From: Brevundimonas diminuta 470-4
GTDB taxonomy: Bacteria; Pseudomonadota; Alphaproteobacteria; Caulobacterales; Caulobacteraceae
Length of the DNA: 64,000 bases
Reading direction: 5' to 3'
NCBI GenBank assembly: GCA_000318405.1
Contig: KB291754.1
Location: 16,658-80,657 of the forward strand
The position numbers were made by a program, and so were the translations under genes. Shown in pieces: positions 20,813-28,375 of the stretch (its first letter is position 1; each line of letters begins with the position of its first letter). Under the pieces are notes generated by a model. That model saw only the letters and a list, made by a program, of their open reading frames with translations, did no database searches and was not told the DNA's origin.

Positions 20813-21238
20813 ATGATGGCAGGACCCGACTTCGACACCGACGCCCAGGATCAGGCCGAGGTCTACGACGAGACCCATCTGGACGATGACGGCGACGGCG
20901 ACCTGTCGTTCGACGAGGTCGATGACGTGCTGGACGTCACCCAGATGGATGGAGACGCGGACGCCGAACCCTTTGACGAGGACGACCCGGATCTCGATGC
21001 GGAACTGGCTCTGGACGGCATAGAGGCCGAGGCGGACGCCCTGCTGGGCGTCGACAGCGTCCGGCTCAGCCAGGCCGACGGCGATGGCGCTCCTGCCTCC
21101 GGCGCGGACGAGGTGGAGCTGGTCTACGCCGGTCTGATGCGCAACCAGCGCGGCGCCCAGGCCAGCGCCGCCCATTGGGAAGCCAAACGTCTCTCCGACG
21201 ACGACATAGAGGACCTGGGCTACGGCCCCGAACAATGA
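20813..21238 (+). CDS. very acidic hypothetical protein
   Basis: 141 residues from ATG 20813, preceded by GGAAGGGAG. About a third of residues are Asp or Glu, including HLDDDGDGDLSFDEVDDVLD, which resembles a calcium-binding EF-hand-like loop but without a clear second helix. The C-terminus SAAHWEAKRLSDDDIEDLGY looks folded and may be the conserved part. No family name recognised. The EcfG-like promoter upstream and the stress-type small gene 8 bases downstream suggest a general-stress operon. Confidence 0.72.
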   Translation: MMAGPDFDTDAQDQAEVYDETHLDDDGDGDLSFDEVDDVLDVTQMDGDADAEPFDEDDPDLDAELALDGIEAEADALLGVDSVRLSQADGDGAPASGADEVELVYAGLMRNQRGAQASAAHWEAKRLSDDDIEDLGYGPEQ

Positions 21239-21246
21239 GGAAATCC

Positions 21247-21453
21247 ATGACCGACAAAGCTCAGACCAAGACCCAGGAAGACGCTGACCCCAACACCCCC
21301 CCGGCCAAGCGCGCGCCGCACGAAACCGGCAAGCCCGACCAGCTGAAGGACAAGGAAAAGGACGCCGAGAACCGCCAGGAAGCCCTGATCGATGAGGGCG
21401 TCGAGGAAACCTTCCCCGCCAGCGACCCGGTGTCGGCCAAGCGCATCACCTGA
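21247..21453 (+). CDS. small hydrophilic stress-type protein with TFPASDPVS motif
   Basis: 68 residues, Lys/Asp/Glu/Pro-rich and probably disordered until the end, where EALIDEGVEETFPASDPVSA appears. This C-terminal motif recurs in many small alphaproteobacterial proteins of unknown function, often linked to the general stress response (recalled family knowledge). It follows the acidic protein by 8 bases, with AATGAGGAAATCC giving a ribosome site, so both probably share the EcfG-like promoter at 20766. Confidence 0.78.
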   Translation: MTDKAQTKTQEDADPNTPPAKRAPHETGKPDQLKDKEKDAENRQEALIDEGVEETFPASDPVSAKRIT

Positions 21454-21523
21454 TCCTGCCGCCTGTTCACACCCATCTCTTTAAGCTACCTGCTCCCTTC
21501 CCCCGGAATGGAGCAGGTTTCGC

Positions 21524-22384
21524 ATGAGCCGGTTCGAAGGCACGTCCAACTACATCGCCACCGACGACCTGAAGGTCGCCGTCAACGCCGCCGTGGCGCT
21601 GGAACGCCCCTTGCTGATCAAGGGCGAGCCCGGCACGGGCAAGACGGTCCTAGCCTATGAACTGGCCCGCGCGCTGAACGCCCCGCTGATCACCTGGCAC
21701 GTCAAGTCGACGACCAAGGCCCACAACGGCCTGTATGAATACGACGCCGTATCGCGCCTGCGCGACAGCCAGCTGGGCGACGAGCGCGTGCACGACGTGC
21801 GCAACTATCTGAAGAAGGGCAAGCTGTGGGAGGCCTTCACCGCCCCGACCCGCCCCGTCCTGCTGATCGACGAGATCGACAAGGCCGACATCGAGTTTCC
21901 CAACGACCTGCTGCAGGAACTCGACCGCATGGAGTTCTACGTCCAGGAGACGGACGAGACGATCCGCGCCGAGGTCCGCCCCGTCGTCGTCATCACCTCG
22001 AACAATGAGAAGGAACTGCCGGACGCCTTCCTGCGCCGCTGCTTCTTCCACTACATCCGCTTCCCCGACGCGCAGACGATGCAGGACATCGTCGAGGTCC
22101 ACTTCCCCGGCATCAAGCCGCGCCTGGTGTCGGAAGCGCTGAAGACCTTCTACGAAATCCGCGACACGCCGGGCCTGAAGAAGAAGCCTTCGACGTCGGA
22201 ACTGCTGGACTGGCTGAAGCTGTTGCTGGTGGACGACGTGGCGCCGGAGACCCTGCGCGAAAAGACGCCGGGCAAGCTGATCCCGCCGCTGCACGGCGCC
22301 CTGCTGAAGAACGAACAGGACGTGCATCTGTTCGAGCGCCTAGCCTTCATGAACCGTCGCGAAGGCGCCCGTCCCGGCGGCTGA
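21524..22384 (+). CDS. MoxR-type AAA+ ATPase
   Basis: 286 residues. Walker A is GEPGTGKT (34-41), Walker B LLIDEIDKAD near residue 113, sensor segment VVVITSNNEKELPDAFLRRC near 155. MoxR ATPases act as chaperones that load metal or activate partner complexes, often with a VWA-domain protein encoded next door. Here the downstream gene is not a VWA protein, so the partner is elsewhere or absent. ATG 21524 follows GGAGCAGG. Cytoplasmic; no signal peptide. Confidence 0.9.
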   Translation: MSRFEGTSNYIATDDLKVAVNAAVALERPLLIKGEPGTGKTVLAYELARALNAPLITWHVKSTTKAHNGLYEYDAVSRLRDSQLGDERVHDVRNYLKKGKLWEAFTAPTRPVLLIDEIDKADIEFPNDLLQELDRMEFYVQETDETIRAEVRPVVVITSNNEKELPDAFLRRCFFHYIRFPDAQTMQDIVEVHFPGIKPRLVSEALKTFYEIRDTPGLKKKPSTSELLDWLKLLLVDDVAPETLREKTPGKLIPPLHGALLKNEQDVHLFERLAFMNRREGARPGG

Positions 22385-22490
22385 CGGGGCGACTGATTTT
22401 CGCCCCTATCCCGTCGCCTTTCGATTACCGCGATTTCACTGGTCCCGCGCCGCTTATGGCGCACAATCGGGACCTTGAGTGGAGCCGACC

Positions 22491-23357
22491 ATGCAACAGA
22501 TCACCTGGCCTGTTATCGCCCTGGCGCTGATGACCGCCGCCTGCGACAACCCCGGCACGGTGCGCATCACCACCTCTTCGACCTCGGATTCGTCCGGGGT
22601 GCTGAAGGTCGTCGACGCCCTGCAGTGTCCGCAGACCCAGGGCGTGCTGACGCGCAAGGGGTCGGCCCGCGCAGACGGGTCGTGCGTCTACGGCGGGCCG
22701 CGCGGTTCGGAAGTCATCCTGCAACTGGTTCAACTGGACGGCCGCTCTTCCGCCGAGGCCCTGAAAAGCTTTGAGAACCGCCTGACCTCCGACCTGCCCG
22801 AGGCTGTGGCCGAGGTGGAGGCCGAAAACGCCCGCGTCGAAGCCGAGGCCGCCAGGGCCGAGGCGGACGCAGCCCGCGCCGAAGCCGATGCGTCCCGCGC
22901 CGCCGCCGAAGCCGAGGCCGCCGCCGGCGAAACCGCCCAGGTCAGAATGCCCGGCCTGCGCGTCGATGCTCAGGGCGACAAGGCCAGCGTCCGCCTGCCC
23001 GGCATGAAGATCGAGGCCGACGGCGACCGCGCCAACATCCGCATCGGCGGCCTGACCATCCGCGCCGACGACAAGTCCAGCCGGGTCAATGTCTCGTCCC
23101 GCGACGACACGGTGAACATCGACGCGACCGACGGCGCCGCCCGCATCCGCACCAGCGCTTCCGGCGAGGCGGTGCGCGCCACCTTCCTGATGACCGGCAA
23201 GGAGGTCTCGGCCAGCGGCTGGCGCACGGTCGGATACGAGGCGCGCGGCCCGGTCGGCGGCCCCATCGTCGTCGCCACCGTCCGCAGCAAGGACCGCGAC
23301 CCGGACCGCCTGTTCGACGCGGCCAAGGCGCTGCTGACTCTTAACGTCGGCGATTAA
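22491..23357 (+). CDS. envelope protein with Ala/Glu helix and 16-residue beta repeats
   Basis: 288 residues from ATG 22491 (GTG 22479 possible). The N-terminus QQITWPVIALALMTAACDN is a signal peptide, perhaps with Cys18 as a lipoprotein site, although TAAC is an imperfect lipobox. Cys46 and Cys65 could form a disulfide. Residues 104-148 are a heptad-like Glu/Ala helix (EAEAARAEADAARAEAD). Three 16-residue repeats follow at 151-166, 167-182 and 183-198 on the pattern R-[ML]-x-G-[LM]-x-[VI]-x-A, like a short adhesin-type beta solenoid (compare DUF4097 families). No function recognised. It is followed by an HD hydrolase gene in the same direction. Confidence 0.72.
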   Translation: MQQITWPVIALALMTAACDNPGTVRITTSSTSDSSGVLKVVDALQCPQTQGVLTRKGSARADGSCVYGGPRGSEVILQLVQLDGRSSAEALKSFENRLTSDLPEAVAEVEAENARVEAEAARAEADAARAEADASRAAAEAEAAAGETAQVRMPGLRVDAQGDKASVRLPGMKIEADGDRANIRIGGLTIRADDKSSRVNVSSRDDTVNIDATDGAARIRTSASGEAVRATFLMTGKEVSASGWRTVGYEARGPVGGPIVVATVRSKDRDPDRLFDAAKALLTLNVGD

Positions 23358-23418
23358 CCCCCATCTATCGCAACGGCCGCCCTTGATCGCGCGTTCGGTC
23401 TGAGTCACCAGCCTGAGC

Positions 23419-24105
23419 ATGCGCAACATCAAGACCTTGGCCGAAGAAATCGAAGACGCCGGCCCCGCGCCTCGAGTCCGCAAACCCAAGCCGCCGCGCG
23501 CCTGGCAGCGGATGCTGTCGGGTCGCCGCCTGGACCTGCTGGACCCGTCGCCGTTCGACATCGAGATCGAGGACATCGCCCACGGCCTGGCCCGCGTCGC
23601 CCGCTGGAACGGCCAGACCATCGGCGAGCACGCCTTCTCGGTGGCCCAGCACTCGCTGGTGGTCGAGGAGATCGCCGCCCACATCCGGCCGGGGCTGGAG
23701 CCGAAATGGCGCCTCGCCGCCCTGCTGCACGACGCCTCGGAATACGTCATCGGCGACATGATCTCGCCGTTCAAATCGGCGCTGGGCTCCAGCTACAAGG
23801 ATTTCGAGGCCCGGCTGGAAGCCGCCATCCACGTCCGCTTCCAGCTGCCGCCCAAGACGCCGCAGACGATCAAGACCCTGATCAAGAAGGCCGACAAGGC
23901 CTGCGCCTTCTATGAGGCGACGCAGTTAGCCGGCTTCACCCGCCGCGAGTCCCTTCAGATCTTCGGCGCCCCGCCGCCCGGCTATGATCTGGTGATCGAG
24001 CCCCAGCCCGCCGCCGTGGCCCAGCAGCGCTATCTGGACCGCTACCGCGTTCTGGCCGAAGCTGTCGGCATCCTGCCCGGCGCCGACGCCTGGCACACCG
24101 AATAG
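23419..24105 (+). CDS. HD-domain hydrolase, YfbR-like
   Basis: 228 residues. HD residues are visible in GEHAFSVAQHSLVVEEIA, in LAALLHDASEYVIGDMISPF and in KKADKACAFYEATQLAGF near residue 160. This arrangement is that of YfbR-like 5'-deoxynucleotidases and related metal-dependent phosphohydrolases in alphaproteobacteria. A basic, disordered N-terminal extension (about 1-35) precedes it. The stop lies 8 bases before the NrtR-like gene, so the two are probably co-transcribed; both families act in nucleotide metabolism. Confidence 0.85.
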   Translation: MRNIKTLAEEIEDAGPAPRVRKPKPPRAWQRMLSGRRLDLLDPSPFDIEIEDIAHGLARVARWNGQTIGEHAFSVAQHSLVVEEIAAHIRPGLEPKWRLAALLHDASEYVIGDMISPFKSALGSSYKDFEARLEAAIHVRFQLPPKTPQTIKTLIKKADKACAFYEATQLAGFTRRESLQIFGAPPPGYDLVIEPQPAAVAQQRYLDRYRVLAEAVGILPGADAWHTE

Positions 24106-24113
24106 GACGCTGG

Positions 24114-25067
24114 ATGAAGCAGGGGGGCGAACAGGGCGTGCGGATCGGCCTGTCGGCCGTGGTCATCGCCCTGCGCGAGCGTCAGGCCGTGGTGCTGACC
24201 ACCCATGCCGCCGACGGCGCCGCCGCCCTGCCCTTCGGGCCGTTCGATCCGGCGCGCGACCGCACCTTTGAATTGGCCCTGCGCGCCTTCGTCACCGAGC
24301 AGACCGGCTTCCCGCTCGGCTTTGTCGAGCAGCTCTACACCTTCGGCGACGCCGGTCGCGCCGCGCCCCGCGCCACGCCGGGGCCGGAACGCGCGCGCGA
24401 AGTCTCCGTCGGCTATCTGGCCCTGACCGCCGAGGCGCCCGACGCCCCCGGCTTCGCCTCGGGCAGGGACGCCGCCTGGACGCCCGTCTTCCACATCTTT
24501 CCCTGGGAGGACTGGCGCCAGGGCCGCCCCGCCGTCCTGGCCAGCCTGCGTTCAGACCTGGCCGACTGGGCAGGCGACGATCCCGTCCGACGCGGCCGCG
24601 CCGAGTCCCTGTTCGCCCTCTCGCCCGACGCGCGCTGGAACGAAGAGCGCGTGCTGGAACGCTATGAGCTTCTCTATGAGGCGGGTCTGGTCGCCGAGTC
24701 CGCCCGCGATCATGACCGGCCGATCCCGGCGCCTCTGGGCGACCTGTCCATGACCTCGGACCACCGCCGCATCGTCGCCACGGGTCTGGGCCGACTGCGC
24801 TCCAAGCTGAAGTACCGCCCGGTCCTGTTCGACCTGACGCCGCCGACCTTCACCTTGTCCGCCCTGCAGAACGCAGCCGAGGCGGTGGCGGGCCTGTCCC
24901 TGCACAAACAGAACTTCCGGCGCGGCGTCGAGCGCACCGGTCTGGTCCAGCCCACAGGCGTTTTCGCCAGCGACACCGGCGGCCGCCCGGCTGAACTTTT
25001 CCGCTACATCGGCCCCGAACCGTCAGGCGGCGCCCCCTCGGGACTGGCCCTTCCCGGACAGCGTTGA
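24114..25067 (+). CDS. NUDIX/winged-helix regulator, NrtR-like
   Basis: 317 residues: an N-terminal NUDIX fold (about 10-165) followed by a winged-helix part (about 200-300, LTPPTFTLSALQNAAEAVAG and LHKQNFRRGVERTGLVQPTG). This pairing is that of NrtR-type regulators of NAD metabolism, whose NUDIX domain senses ADP-ribose-like ligands. The NUDIX box is eroded: the expected REUxEExGU reads AFVTEQTGF, so only one of the metal-binding Glu is kept and hydrolysis is unlikely. NAD genes are not adjacent, so regulon members are elsewhere. Sits 8 bases after the HD hydrolase. Confidence 0.8.
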   Translation: MKQGGEQGVRIGLSAVVIALRERQAVVLTTHAADGAAALPFGPFDPARDRTFELALRAFVTEQTGFPLGFVEQLYTFGDAGRAAPRATPGPERAREVSVGYLALTAEAPDAPGFASGRDAAWTPVFHIFPWEDWRQGRPAVLASLRSDLADWAGDDPVRRGRAESLFALSPDARWNEERVLERYELLYEAGLVAESARDHDRPIPAPLGDLSMTSDHRRIVATGLGRLRSKLKYRPVLFDLTPPTFTLSALQNAAEAVAGLSLHKQNFRRGVERTGLVQPTGVFASDTGGRPAELFRYIGPEPSGGAPSGLALPGQR

Positions 25068-25164
25068 AGCGGCAGTCGATTTTCTTCGACATACGGCTTG
25101 CAGCCCGGCACGGCTTTCATTAGAGAGACCGCTCGCTCAGCCCCATTAGGGACTACCGACCCGC

Positions 25165-25254
<90 letters not shown>

Positions 25255-25479
25255 CACACTTTCCTTGCTGAAATTGTAGAACTGCGCTCCCGCCCGATAG
25301 CCTGGGTGGTTGAAGGGCAGGCGATGCCGTCTACCGGTCAGGCTCACCGGCATATCGCTCGGGCGTATGGAGTTTCCGTGAGTTCCCGTCCCGTTCCCAA
25401 ACTTTTCGTGTAGCGGCGCCGTAGGAACCGGCCTCCTCCTCTGTTGCTTGATTTCACTCAACCAACACGGAGAAACGCC

Positions 25480-25692
25480 ATGACCGACGTGCAACCGAAC
25501 GACCCCAACCGGGACGACGAGACCGGCCTCGACGGCGACGAGGTCGAAGCGGGCCGAGCCGCCCGGAAGGCGGCCGCCAACCAGGACCCAGGGCAGACCA
25601 GCAACCCCGCTGACCGAAGCGCGACGCCCGCAACCGGCGGCGCCGGCGCGGCTGGCGCCGGTGGTCCCAAGGGCTTTGGCACCGGAACCTGA
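25480..25692 (+). CDS. small hydrophilic hypothetical protein
   Basis: 70 residues, start ATG 25480 after ACGGAGAAACGCC. Asp/Arg/Asn-rich N-terminus (QPNDPNRDDETGLDGDEVEA), then Ala-rich and a Gly/Ala tail (GGAGAAGAGGPKGFGTGT). Predicted disordered with no hydrophobic segment. It resembles the small stress-type proteins of this phylum in composition but no family is recognised. It pairs with a similar gene 68 bases downstream. Confidence 0.55.
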   Translation: MTDVQPNDPNRDDETGLDGDEVEAGRAARKAAANQDPGQTSNPADRSATPATGGAGAAGAGGPKGFGTGT

Positions 25693-25704
25693 ACAGTCTG
25701 GAGG

Positions 25705-25746
25705 GGAGAGAGAGGCGCCGGCAACGACCTCCCTCTCTCCTTCTTC
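25705..25746 (+). terminator. hairpin with T-rich tail between two small genes
   Basis: GGAGAGAGAGG (25705-25715) pairs with CCTCTCTCC-type bases up to 25740 with one mismatch, loop of about 14, followed by TTCTTC. It lies 13 bases after the first small gene and just upstream of the second, so it may be a terminator or attenuator. Confidence 0.55.
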
Positions 25747-25760
25747 ACAGGGAGAAGACG

Positions 25761-25979
25761 ATGACGGCAAACGATCAAGACCCCCGCAGCCCCGCTGACA
25801 AAGACAGCCTTCAGGAGCAGGCCCGCCGCGAAACCGGCGATGCAGAACGCCGGGACCGACATCCCGATCCCAGCGTCACCACCCCTCAGCCAGACGAAGA
25901 CCCTGACCAACGCCGAAGGCTGGAAGAAGAAGCCGCCAAGGCGCCCGCGCCGACCGCGCCGATCGCCAACCCGGATTGA
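25761..25979 (+). CDS. small hydrophilic hypothetical protein
   Basis: 72 residues, ATG 25761 preceded by AGGGAGAAGACG. Highly charged throughout (DKDSLQEQARRETGDAERRD, PDQRRRLEEEAAKAPAP), no hydrophobic core, so probably disordered. No family recognised. Start codon with a strong ribosome site and codon use like neighbours support a real gene. Confidence 0.6.
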   Translation: MTANDQDPRSPADKDSLQEQARRETGDAERRDRHPDPSVTTPQPDEDPDQRRRLEEEAAKAPAPTAPIANPD

Positions 25980-26021
25980 GCCATTCGTTGAGAATGGCCG
26001 ATATCGCTCAATATCTTGAGC
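25980..26021. promoter_or_regulatory. two palindromes upstream of the aldehyde dehydrogenase operon
   Basis: GCCATTC-GTTGA-GAATGGC (25980-25998) is a perfect 7-bp hairpin; it begins on the last base of the preceding gene's stop codon. GCTCAA-TATC-TTGAGC (26006-26021) is a perfect 6-bp-arm palindrome with a 4-base centre, typical of helix-turn-helix operator geometry. The XRE-cupin regulator encoded as the last gene of the downstream operon is a candidate for binding the second. Confidence 0.45.
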
Positions 26022-26147
26022 ATCACAGGCGCTAAATCAACGACTTAGCCCCCGCGCAAAAAGGGCTTGTTGCATAATCCGTAATGCGGCCCACTCTCAG
26101 GCCAGCGATCCCTCAGAGAAGATCGCAGGCAGGATGGGCGGAAACGA

Positions 26148-27593
26148 ATGGCGGCGCCATTTTCCACGGACAAGGTCTTCATCAACGGCGTATGGCGGTC
26201 CGCCGCCGGCGGCGCGACCCTGCCGATCGAGAACCCGTCGACGGGTGAGGTCATGGGCGCTCTGGCCGCCGGGACCGCCGTAGACGTGGACGCCGCCATC
26301 CGCGCCGCGCGCGCCGCCTTCGACGGAGACTGGGGCCGCATGACGGCGGTCGAGCGCGGCCGCATCCTGGCCCGCATGAGCCGCGAGGTCGAAGCCCGCA
26401 TCGACCTGCTGGCCGAGCTTGAGGCGCTGGACGTCGGAAAGCCGCTGAAGCAGGCCCGCAACGATGTGATCGCCCTGGCCCGCTATCTCGAATTCTATGC
26501 AGGCGCGGCGGACAAGCTGCACGGCGAGACCATTCCCTTCCAGGACGGCTACACCGTCTACACCCTACGCGAGCCGCACGGGGTGACGGGGCATATCATC
26601 CCCTGGAACTATCCGATGCAGATCATCGGCCGTTCGGTCGTGGCGGCCCTGTGCGTCGGCAACGCCGTAGTGCTGAAGCCCGCCGAGCAGGCGTCCCTGA
26701 CGGCCCTGGCCTTCGCCCATGTCGCCGCAGACTGCGGCCTGCCCGCAGGCGCGCTGAACGTCGTGACCGGCACAGGCGCCGAAGCGGGCGCGGCGCTGGC
26801 CGCCCATCCGGGCATCAACCACCTGTCCTTCACCGGCTCGACTGGGGTGGGCGTGGCCATCCAGCAGGCGGCGGCGCTCAACGCCGTGCCGGTGACGCTG
26901 GAGCTGGGCGGCAAGTCGCCCCAGCTGGTCTTCGACGACGCCGATCTGGACAATGCCCTGCCCTTCCTGGTCAACGCGGGCGTCCAGAACGCGGGCCAGA
27001 CCTGCTCGGCCGGATCGCGCGTGCTGGTTCAGCGCGGCGTCTATGATGAAGTCGTGCGCCGCATGGCCGAGCGCTTCGCGGCCCTGACCGTCGGTCCCGC
27101 CATGGACGACCGCGACGTCGGCCCGCTGGTGTCGAAGAAGCAGCAGGCCATGGTCGAGGGCTTCATCGACAAGGGCCGCGCCGATGGCCTGATCGTGGCG
27201 CAGGCGACGCTGGGCGACCTGCCTGAAGGCGGCGCCTATGTGGCCCCGACCCTGTTCGCCAATGTCGCGCCCGATCACCCGCTGGCGCAGCAGGAAATCT
27301 TCGGCCCGGCCGTCGTCGTCATCCCGTTCGAGACGGAGGACGAAGCCGTCGCCATCGCCAACGGCACCGACTACGGCCTCGTCGCGGGCGTATGGACCGC
27401 CGACGGCGGGCGCCAGATGCGGCTGGCGAAACAGCTGCGGGCCGGACAGGTCTTCATCAACAACTACGGCGCGGCGGGCGGGGTCGAACTGCCCTTCGGC
27501 GGCGTCGGAAAATCGGGGCACGGTCGCGAGAAGGGGTTCGAGGCGCTCTACGCCTTCACCACCCTGAAGACCGTCGCGGCCCATCACGGATAG
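26148..27593 (+). CDS. NAD(P)-dependent aldehyde dehydrogenase
   Basis: 481 residues of the class 1/2-like aldehyde dehydrogenase family; oxidises an aldehyde to the acid in the cytoplasm. Visible: IPWNYPMQIIGRSVVAALC near residue 145, cofactor loop FTGSTGVGVAIQQ, general base Glu in VTLELGGKSPQLVFDDAD, catalytic Cys in VNAGVQNAGQTCSAGSRVLV, and FGPAVVVIPFETEDEAVAIA with the closing FGGVGKSGHGREKGFEAL. Resembles betaine-aldehyde or aminobutyraldehyde branches, but substrate is not fixed by sequence. First gene of a tight run with SDR, LeuB-like, M20 and XRE genes. Start ATG 26148 after GGCGGAAACG. Confidence 0.92.
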   Translation: MAAPFSTDKVFINGVWRSAAGGATLPIENPSTGEVMGALAAGTAVDVDAAIRAARAAFDGDWGRMTAVERGRILARMSREVEARIDLLAELEALDVGKPLKQARNDVIALARYLEFYAGAADKLHGETIPFQDGYTVYTLREPHGVTGHIIPWNYPMQIIGRSVVAALCVGNAVVLKPAEQASLTALAFAHVAADCGLPAGALNVVTGTGAEAGAALAAHPGINHLSFTGSTGVGVAIQQAAALNAVPVTLELGGKSPQLVFDDADLDNALPFLVNAGVQNAGQTCSAGSRVLVQRGVYDEVVRRMAERFAALTVGPAMDDRDVGPLVSKKQQAMVEGFIDKGRADGLIVAQATLGDLPEGGAYVAPTLFANVAPDHPLAQQEIFGPAVVVIPFETEDEAVAIANGTDYGLVAGVWTADGGRQMRLAKQLRAGQVFINNYGAAGGVELPFGGVGKSGHGREKGFEALYAFTTLKTVAAHHG

Positions 27594-27610
27594 CGCAAGG
27601 GAGTAGCGTC

Positions 27611-28375
27611 TTGGGGGAGAACAGATCGAAGCGGCTGGAGGGCAAGCGAGCGATCGTCACGGGCGGAGCCTCCGGCTTCGGCGCCGGAATCGCGCGCCGC
27701 TTCGCCGAGGAAGGCGCCCGCGTCATCGTCGCCGACCTGAACGGCGACGCCGCCCGCGCCCTGGCCGCTGAACTGGGCGACGCCGATCTGGGCGTGAAGG
27801 TCGACGTGTCCAACGCCGCCGACGTCACTACTCTGGCTGAGACCGCGAACCGCCTGCTGGGCGGCGTCGACATCGTGGTCAACAACGCGGGCGTCGGCCA
27901 CACGCCCCAGCCGCTGGACGAACTGGCGGACGAAGCCTTCGACCGCATCGCCAACGTCAACATGCGCTCCATCTATCTGATGTCCAAGGCGTTCGTCCCG
28001 GCGATGAAGGCGCAAGGGTCAGGCGCCATCCTCAACATCGCCTCGACCGGCGGCGTCAGTCCCCGGCCCAACCTGACCTGGTACAACGCCTCCAAGGGCT
28101 GGGTCATCACGGCGACGCGGGCCATGGCGGTCGAGCTGGCCCCCTTCCAGGTGCGGGTGAACGCGCTGAACCCGGTGGCGGGCGACACCCCCCTGCTGAA
28201 GACCTTCATGGGCGCCGACACGCCTGAGGTGCGGGCCAAATTCCTGGCCTCCATTCCCATCGGCCGCTTCTCTACGCCCGAGGACATGGGCGCCGCCGCC
28301 GCCTTCCTCTGCTCCGACGACGCCTCGATGATCACCGGCGTGGCCATGGAGGTCGACGGTGGCCGCTGCATCTGA
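27611..28375 (+). CDS. short-chain dehydrogenase/reductase
   Basis: 254 residues. Rossmann motif AIVTGGASGFGAGIARRF, NNAG at about residue 95 (VDIVVNNAGVGHTP), catalytic Ser in LNIASTGGVSPRP and Tyr/Lys in LTWYNASKGWVITATRAMAV; VNALNPVAGDTPLLKTF follows. The start is TTG 27611 with GGGAG upstream; the frame is open further back inside the aldehyde dehydrogenase gene, but homology begins at KRLEGKRAIV. Its 3' end overlaps the LeuB-like gene by 17 bases. It probably oxidises or reduces a hydroxy intermediate of the same pathway. Confidence 0.92.
   Translation: MGENRSKRLEGKRAIVTGGASGFGAGIARRFAEEGARVIVADLNGDAARALAAELGDADLGVKVDVSNAADVTTLAETANRLLGGVDIVVNNAGVGHTPQPLDELADEAFDRIANVNMRSIYLMSKAFVPAMKAQGSGAILNIASTGGVSPRPNLTWYNASKGWVITATRAMAVELAPFQVRVNALNPVAGDTPLLKTFMGADTPEVRAKFLASIPIGRFSTPEDMGAAAAFLCSDDASMITGVAMEVDGGRCI

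Noticed and set aside
25424..25445. EcfG-like promoter before the 70-residue small gene
   Set aside because: GGAAC is present but the nearest GTT is only about 13-14 bases away, outside the accepted 16-17 spacing.
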